Below, one piece after another: positions 61,636 to 64,000 of a DNA stretch of 64,000 nt (positions are counted from its first letter, which is position 1; the number at the start of each line of letters is the position of its first letter). The position numbers and the translations under genes were made by a program. Source of the DNA: Callipepla californica brunnescens (lineage: Eukaryota > Chordata > Aves > Galliformes > Odontophoridae); NCBI GenBank assembly GCA_023055505.1, contig JALIRH010000061.1, positions 2,627,501 through 2,691,500 of the forward strand. Reading direction: 5' to 3'. Below the pieces are notes generated by a model. It was not told the origin of the DNA. It worked only from the letters and a program-made list of their open reading frames with translations, and did not search any database.

Positions 61636-62340
61636 ACACAACAACCCTATGCAGTACTACAGACTTGGGGCAGAGTGGCTGAAAGGATGCACAGAGGAAA
61701 TGGAACTAGAAGTATTAGCTGACAGCTGGCTGAATGAGAGATGGCAGTGTGGCCAAGAAGGCCAATAGCATGCTGGCTTGTATCAGAAATAGTGTTGCAA
61801 ACAGAATCAGGGAGCTAATTGTCCCCACTTACTCTGTTGAAGCCACACCTCAAGTAATGTGTTCAGTTTTGGGTCCCTCACTACAAGAAACACATTGAGA
61901 CTCTGGAGCATGTCCAAAGAAGGGCAAAAAAGATGGTAAAGGGTCTGAAGCACATCTCTTGTGATGAGAAGCTAAGGATGCTGGGATTTTTTAGTCCAGA
62001 GAAGAGGATGCTCAAGGGAGATGTTATTATCACTACAACTTCCTGAAAAGAGGTTGGGGTGAGTTGAGGGTCAGCCTCTTTTCCTAGGTAGCAGCAGTAG
62101 GATGAGAGGTAATGGCCTGATGTGATGCCAGGGGAGATTCAGGTTGGATATTAGGAAAAAATTCTTCTAGAAACAGTCATCAAATATTGGAACAGGCTGC
62201 CAGGAATGTTGTCTCTGTTCCTGGAGGTTTTCAAGTAGATGTGGCATTTAGGGATGTGGTTTCGTAAGCATGATGATGATGGTTTGATGGTTCATCTAGC
62301 TGATCATAGTGGTCTTTTCCAATCTTAATGTTTATATGAT
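61636..62340 (+). mobile_element. CR1 LINE fragment, ORF2 C-terminus to 3' end
   Basis: Starts in the ORF2 region after reverse transcriptase (GCAGTACTACAGACTTGGGG, CAGAGTGGCTGAAAGG). It passes ACACATTGAGACTCTGGAGC, GATGAGAAGCTAAGGATGCT and GGGATTTTTTAGTCCAGAGA (the ExLGLFSLEKR-type block, here in changing frames) and ends with GGTTTGATGGTTCATCTAGC, TGATC and TCTTTTCCAATCTTAATG, then TTTATATGAT. Closest in structure to the copy at 18.3 kb. Stops and frameshifts throughout; no coding capacity. Confidence 0.9.
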
Positions 62341-62658
62341 TACAAAGAAAGAGGAAAAAGAGGGGAAAATTAAAATACTACTCCAAATTTTCCCAATCTA
62401 TATCATCCTGATCTATCCAAGTAAAAAAAAAAAAAAAAAAAAAGTGTGAATAACTTTTGAAGAAATAACATTATTTCAAGTAACTTCTATCTCTAAAGAG
62501 CTTTTAATTGTCTGATCATTTAGTTGCAATTTTGAGTTATCTCTGAAAATCAGAAACTATCAAATCAGGGATGGTCAGTTCCTGAGACAGCAAACATACA
62601 GCCTTGACTGTAACTAAACTGACAGTTCTTACTATGGCAGAAACTGTCATGAGCAATT
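62341..62658. other. Spacer with poly(A) run between CR1 copies
   Basis: AT-rich spacer. It separates a plus-strand and a minus-strand CR1 whose 3' ends face each other. No gene. Confidence 0.6.
62423..62443. repeat. Poly(A) run, 21 bases
   Basis: Uninterrupted A run, not at the end of the preceding CR1. Confidence 0.9.
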
Positions 62659-64000
62659 CATAGAATCACAGTTACAGGAGTTGAAAGAGATCTTAAGACA
62701 TCATTGAGTACCCAGGCTGACAGTCCCAAGTTACTCAGCCTTTCCTCAAATGGGAGATGCTTCATGCCCTTTATCATCTTTGTGGCCCTCCGCTGGACTC
62801 TTTCTAGACGATTCCTGTCTTTTTTGAACTGGGGAGCTCAGAACTGGATGCAGCAGTCTAAATTTGGCCTCACCAGGGCAGAGTAGAGGGGGAGGATCAC
62901 CTCTCTGAACCTGCTGGCCATGCTCTTTTTAATGCACCTCAGTATACCATTGACCTCCTTGGTTACAAGTACACTCTTCTGGCTCATGGTCAACCTGTTG
63001 CCTACTTGGACCTCCAGGTCCTTCTCAGAGTTCCTCTCCAGCAAGTCATCCCCTAACATACAGACACATGCGGTTATTCCTCCCCAGGTGCAAGACTCAA
63101 CAATTGCTCTTGTTAAATCTCCCTGCCCAACTCCTCAGTTTGTCTAGGTCTTGTTGAATGTTAGAATAGCCTTTGGGTGTGTCAGTCACTCCTCTCAGTT
63201 TTGTATCATTAACCAACTTGCTGAGGATTGAACAAGACAAGACCCAGCAGCATCAAACCCTGGGAAACACTGCTAATTACAAGCCTCCAACCAAACTGTG
63301 CCACTGATTGCAACCCTCTGAGCTCTGATAGTCAGCCAGTTCTCAGTACACATCACTGTCCACTCATCTATCCCACGTTTTCTAGGTTTCATAACAAGTA
63401 TGTTGTGGGAGATGGTGCTGAAGTCAAGGTACATAACATCCACTACTCTCCCCCATGTCTACCCAGACGGTGATGGCATCACTGAAGACTATCAGTTTGA
63501 TAAAATATGATTTCACCTTGGTGAACCCATGCTGACTACTCCTGATAACTATTTTCTCTTGTAATTGCTTGGAGAGGGTATTCAGAACAAGTTTTCCATC
63601 ACCTTTGCAGGGACAAAGGTGGAACTGATGGTCTGCAGTTTCCGGGATCCTTCTTCTTGATCTTTTTGAAGACTGGAGTGACATAGGCTATCCCCAGTTT
63701 TCAGGCACATCACCTGTTTATCAAGACCTTTAATAGATGATAGATAGCAGTATAGCAGTCACTTCTGCCAGTTCTCTCATTGCACGTGGGCTCATTCCAT
63801 TAGAGCCAGTGGATTTGCATGTGTCCATTTTGACTAGACACTCTCCCCAGATCTTCCTTGACCGATAGGAATCTTCCCTTTTTTCAGACTCTCTCTCTTA
63901 TCTCCAGGTTCTGGGATTCCTGAGGGCTAGTCTTAGCAATAAAGACTGAAGCAAAGAAGGCATTTAGAATCTCCACTTTCTCAGCATCCCCTGTCTTTGA
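62659..64000 (-). mobile_element. CR1 LINE, 3' end to RT and beyond, runs off window
   Basis: Starts with a diverged inverted terminus CATAGAATCACAGTTACAGG, then GTTGAAAGAGATCTTAAGAC. Most of the 3' UTR is deleted, since the ORF2 C-terminus appears within 60 bases (CTCAGCCTTTCCTCAAATGG). The minus strand then reads DDLLERNSEKDLEVQVGNRL, ILRCIKKSMASRFREVILPL and YSALVRPNLDCCIQF (63,059-62,838), followed 5'-ward by reverse transcriptase relics with SQHGFTK (63,540-63,525). The sequence near 63.9 kb still matches the CR1 ORF2 linker text (AATAAAGACTGAAGCAAAGA). At least 1.34 kb long, it is the longest continuous CR1 copy here. It has frameshifts and stops and lies partly outside the window. Confidence 0.92.

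Overview
This window looks like a gene-poor stretch of a galliform bird chromosome, most likely chicken or a close relative. The evidence is the set of interspersed repeats: about sixteen fragments of the CR1 LINE, recognised from the conserved 3' end (GGTTGGA...GATGATCTT...TTCCAACC and its reverse complement) and from decayed endonuclease and reverse transcriptase motifs, plus three internally deleted mariner elements with ends like the Galluhop family of chicken. An avian-type endogenous retroviral LTR remnant is also present. The sequence is AT-rich with many short A/T microsatellites. No intact protein-coding gene, exon series, tRNA, rRNA or CpG island could be supported. Every open frame found is short, and the few that look protein-like belong to broken transposons.

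Layout: 1-10.5 kb holds unique AT-rich DNA, a CR1 fragment with an internal (CAAA)n tract, a 44-bp perfect tandem duplication, a 536-bp mariner flanked by TA, and a CR1 copy reaching from the endonuclease domain to the C-terminus. 10.5-24.4 kb is mostly unique, with three plus-strand CR1 copies, two GC-richer segments of unclear origin and a (TCATA)n array at 22.0 kb. 24.4-36.3 kb is mixed: CR1, a mariner remnant, a retroviral LTR (to 28,064), a pair of related 150-bp segments near 30.0 and 30.9 kb, a CR1 copy that keeps part of its ORF1 esterase domain (34.2-35.2 kb), and a decayed open frame on the minus strand (35.3-36.2 kb). 36.3-54.9 kb is largely unique, with a third mariner and a few CR1 pieces. 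55-64 kb is CR1-dense, ending in a copy that runs off the window.

Nothing here acts as a pathway or operon. All recognised coding remnants are retrotransposon or transposon relics carrying frameshifts, stops and deletions. No new multi-gene system was found. The items most worth a second look are the esterase-bearing CR1 deletion product, the unassigned minus-strand frame beside it, the unexplained 30/31 kb repeat pair, and the short GC-rich promoter-like segment at 57.6 kb. Family names come from recognition of sequence features, not from a database search, and repeat boundaries are accurate to roughly 10-30 bases unless stated.
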